From assembly GCA_903813345.2 (NCBI GenBank), contig CAIIXF020000005.1, positions 11,225,375-11,289,374 of the forward strand: a DNA stretch of 64,000 nt, in the 5' to 3' direction. Source of the DNA: Owenia fusiformis (Eukaryota > Annelida > Polychaeta > Sabellida > Oweniidae). Below are positions 60,746 through 64,000 of this stretch, one piece after another. The first letter of the stretch is position 1; every line of letters starts with the position of its first letter. The position numbers and the translations under genes are program-made. The notes beneath the pieces were generated by a model that was not told the origin of the DNA, did not search any database, and saw nothing but the letters and a program-made list of their open reading frames with translations.

Positions 60746-61946
60746 GAGTGATCCACTGATCAGTTATAAGTGTGGACAGGATAAATTGTCTACTACAGCC
60801 GCTCTTATCAGAAATGATTGTAGCTTACAGCAATCAGGAAATACACTACTTGAGGAAACTGTGACTTCTACTTGTTCAATCAAGCTGTTTCATTCACGTA
60901 ATAATCAATCCAAGAACAGAAATTGGATGCTTAAACAATTTAAAACACAAATTACAATCATTTATTTAAAGTAACTGTTCATATTTATCCTCGAGGCAGC
61001 AGAATGAACATTCATTGTAAATTGAAATATTTGTTTAAATCTTTTTATTCGATAAATGCGGTGAATTTGATGGATTGCGTCTTTGGGATATGATTGATAG
61101 GCCAGCTGCGGCAATATTCATTTGAGACTTTTGTCTTTGCATTCACGATTGATATATCAAAAATGGTATAAATAAAAGATAAGAGACTAAATGCGTATAA
61201 GCAAATTTTCTGTTAGACGCGGCTTGACAGCACGGTAGATCACTGACAATTCTATCGGTTCCTTTTTTAATTTCCTAAGGCATGAGTATCAAAATGGCAA
61301 GTTGGTGTCCTACATGAAAGGATGAATTCACACTTCTGATGATAAAGCGTGTTCTGAATCAATCGTAATCAAATCTAACTGGAGATAAATCAGTTTCCTC
61401 TACTCCTAAATAATTTACTTTTGGGAATTGTATTTTGACGTTTGGCAAATTATAGGTTATCGCATTTTCGTAATCACTTATAACAGAAAGGACAATCACT
61501 TGACGTGATTTTTTGCGGTATTAGGCTAAAAGTATTGATCAACACATTGTTTTCTCAAAAGTGGCCCCTCAATTTTTAGTATGTTATGCAGCGAAAATAA
61601 TCTACTTTTGAAAAAAACATTACATCTAGTAAAACAAGTTTATATTGTTTTTGTATCATATGATTGTATCATATTACCGTATGGACTGTGAATAAGTGCC
61701 TGTCAGACCGAACACACATGTTAATATAACGATATGAGTACAAAGTGTAAACTAAAAAAAATGTTGGAAATAAAACAAGTGTCAACAGTCGGAAACAGAT
61801 AGACTTACTTTTCACTTTTTTGTTCTGCAAAGATAATGTAATTCAATTTATTAACATACAGAATACAAAATCAAAAATATAAAAGAATAGAAAAGCAATT
61901 GTAGATTTACTCTAGTAGCTCATGCTGGTTGAGTATGCACTTCTAT

Positions 61947-64000
61947 GTCCAGAGATTTTCTCTTCAGAAATCATCTATGTGAAGGTCATTGATCAATTTT
62001 GGCTTGGTAACATATTTGCCACTGAAGGCGAAATAGGTCAAATGGCCACGCCCTTTTTTACGCGAATTCTCCCCCCCCCCATTTTTGCATCTCCGGAACC
62101 GTTGGACATAGAAGGTTCTGTGACCACTCAAAATGTCCGGAATGGCCACATTATAGGGGGTCAATAATACATTTGTATTTAAAAAAGTCAATGGTTCTCA
62201 AGATATTTCCCAAAAACTGATTTTAGAATGAAAACTCCACTATTTTCTCCTTTGATCCTGTCCCTAGCTCCGATTTCGTTACTCGGCTGGGAAAAAAGGT
62301 TTGTTGGTATCATTTTATTCCAGACACTCTCTAGAATAAATTCATCTTGGGTGGAATAAAAATGTGTGGTAAACGAATTCGCTATGGGCAGTTAAAGAGG
62401 CGCCATCTATTCATTTTCAAACAGGGGGTAGGGGTATAAAATAATTTTTTAACACATTTTAATAGTAAAATGACATTGAAATACTAATAAAATCTTATCA
62501 AAAACATTATTTACAATCAGTATGAATTTTCTTGTGTGGATTAGGGTGAAAATAAGGGCATATCTTGAAATTCACTACAGGGGCGCCACCTATTTCTGTA
62601 CGTGTAATAACTTATTTTAGATTCGTTAAGGTACGAAATGTACTGAAAAAATTCATTCTGAAGGACCTATACATGTTCATACCACATACTTAAAATTAGA
62701 TCAATAGCTTATGTACCAGCGGAGAAAAAATTTATTGAAATTTAAAATTTTGGTATCATGCAGGATAGGGGTGACCATATCTCACATTATTAACTTCCAA
62801 AATATGGAGCATATGCATCTCAAATGTGCTCAAAATGGTGTATGTACTCTTGCTTTGTCATAATATTAGTAATAAGAAGTAAGAAAATGATTGTACATTT
62901 AAAAAAATATTAATTCTCATTTTGGCTTCTGACGTCCCAGGGGTGACCATATGTCACCTTAATAACTTCCAAAATATGGAGCATATGTATCTCAAATGTG
63001 GTCAAAATGGTGTATGTACTCTTGCTTTGCCATAATATTAGTAATAAGAAGTAAGAAAATGATTGTACATTTAAAAAAATATTAATTCTCATTTTGGCTT
63101 CTGACGTCCCAGGGGTGACCATATGTCACCTTAATAACTTCCAAAATATGGAGCATATGTATCTCAAATGTGGTCAAAATGGTGTATGTACTCTTGCTTT
63201 GTCATAATATTAGTAATAAGAAGTAGAAAAATGATTGTACATTTTAGAAATTATTAATTCTCATTTTGGCTTCTGACGTCCCAGGGGTGACCATATGTCA
63301 CCTTAATAACTTCCAAAATATGGAGCATATGTATCTCAAATAAACTCAAAATGGTGTATGTACTCTTGCTTTGTCATAATATTATACTAATAAGATGTAG
63401 GAATATGATTATACATTTAAAAAATTTTAATTTTCAACTCAACAACCAAAAAAGTTTGTTTCCTTCGCTGATCTGACTAGATAGAGGCTGCGGATTCAGT
63501 CTTAAATGATGCAGGATAGATGAAAACTGTTGTGCGTAACATGTTAAAATCAGTTTTTGGCAAATATCTTGAGAACCATTGACTTTTTTAAATACATATG
63601 TATTATTGACCCCCTATAATGTGGCCATTCCGGACATTTTGGGTGGTCACACAACCTTCTATGTCCAACGGTTCCGGAGATGCAAAAATGGGGGGGGGAG
63701 AATTCGCGTAAAAAAGGGCGTGGCCATTTGACCTATTTCGCCTTCAGTGGCAAATATGTTACCAAGCCAAAATTGATCAATGACCTTCACATAGATGATT
63801 TCTGAAGAGAAAATCTCTGGACTTAAATTTTTTCTCCGCTGGTACATAAGCTATTGATCTAATTTTAAGTATGTGGTATGAACATGTATAGGTCCTTCAG
63901 AATGAATTTTTTCAGTACATTTCGTACCTTAACGAATCTAAAATAAGTTAGTACACGTACAGAAATAGGTGGCGCCCCTGTAGTGAATTTCAAGATATGC
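61947..64000. repeat. Composite inverted repeat with 172-bp tandem core
   Basis: Block A (61947-62225) is inverted at 63545-63822 and block B (62558-62733) at 63825-64000. Between them lie about 3.9 copies of a 172-bp unit (starts at 62767, 62939, 63111 and 63283) containing GGGGTGACCATATGTCACCT. On the left, A and B are 332 bp apart; on the right their complements nearly touch, so this is not a simple palindrome. It runs off the window. No coding content was found. Confidence 0.8.

Larger units (their letters stand above)
50314..61946. other. Intron or intergenic DNA after the signal-peptide exon
   Basis: Mostly AT-rich. Besides the repeats listed there are only isolated short ORFs (for example 58337-58582 and 59788-59970) without splice or domain support. 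53690-53880 is an A/T-only-like stretch. Further exons of the gene starting near 50.2 kb may be hidden here. Confidence 0.4.

Overview
The window is AT-rich nuclear DNA from an invertebrate animal. Genes are split into many short exons with consensus GT-AG introns, no bacterial-style operons are visible, and most intergenic and intronic DNA is transposon-derived. A strongly divergent nicotinic receptor subunit, many small TA-flanked inverted-repeat elements, LINE 3' ends and fold-back elements together suggest a lophotrochozoan, for example a bivalve mollusc or relative. The species assignment is inference.

Layout. (1) 1-19888, plus strand: the last five coding exons of a Cys-loop receptor subunit of the nicotinic acetylcholine receptor (nAChR) family. 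The window opens inside an exon, so the signal peptide and N-terminus lie upstream. Its large introns hold TA-flanked inverted-repeat elements, LINE fragments, a 21-bp minisatellite and, at 12258-14244, an apparently intact Tc1/mariner-superfamily transposon whose transposase has a DD44E catalytic spacing. (2) About 20 kb to 27.4 kb: no convincing genes. It contains fold-back DNA, including a tandemly duplicated unit of about 606 bp that carries CCAAT and full CRE (TGACGTCA) palindromes. (3) 43876-27446, minus strand: a 23-exon gene reconstructed here from splice sites and phase, encoding about 1,250 residues. In order it has a PH domain, a PPSY motif, a degenerate WW domain, a collagen-like and Gly-Gly-X region, a beta-rich domain, a possible Rossmann-like segment, a cysteine cluster and a helical C-terminus. 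There is no signal peptide. A 1.3-kb DNA transposon sits in or at the edge of exon 21, and a nest of elements fills the last intron. (4) 45 kb to 64 kb: a 1.5-kb element with perfect 51-bp terminal repeats, a probable 5' end of another plus-strand gene (TATA box, non-coding exon, signal-peptide exon near 50.2 kb), then mostly unexplained AT-rich DNA, ending in a composite repeat with 172-bp tandem units that runs off the window.

The receptor would be a plasma-membrane ligand-gated channel subunit. The PH/WW protein is predicted to be intracellular and membrane-associated. Nothing in the sequence shows that the two genes act in one pathway; they look like unrelated neighbours. All gene models are read from splice-site and phase logic and by eye from known families; no search or alignment was run.
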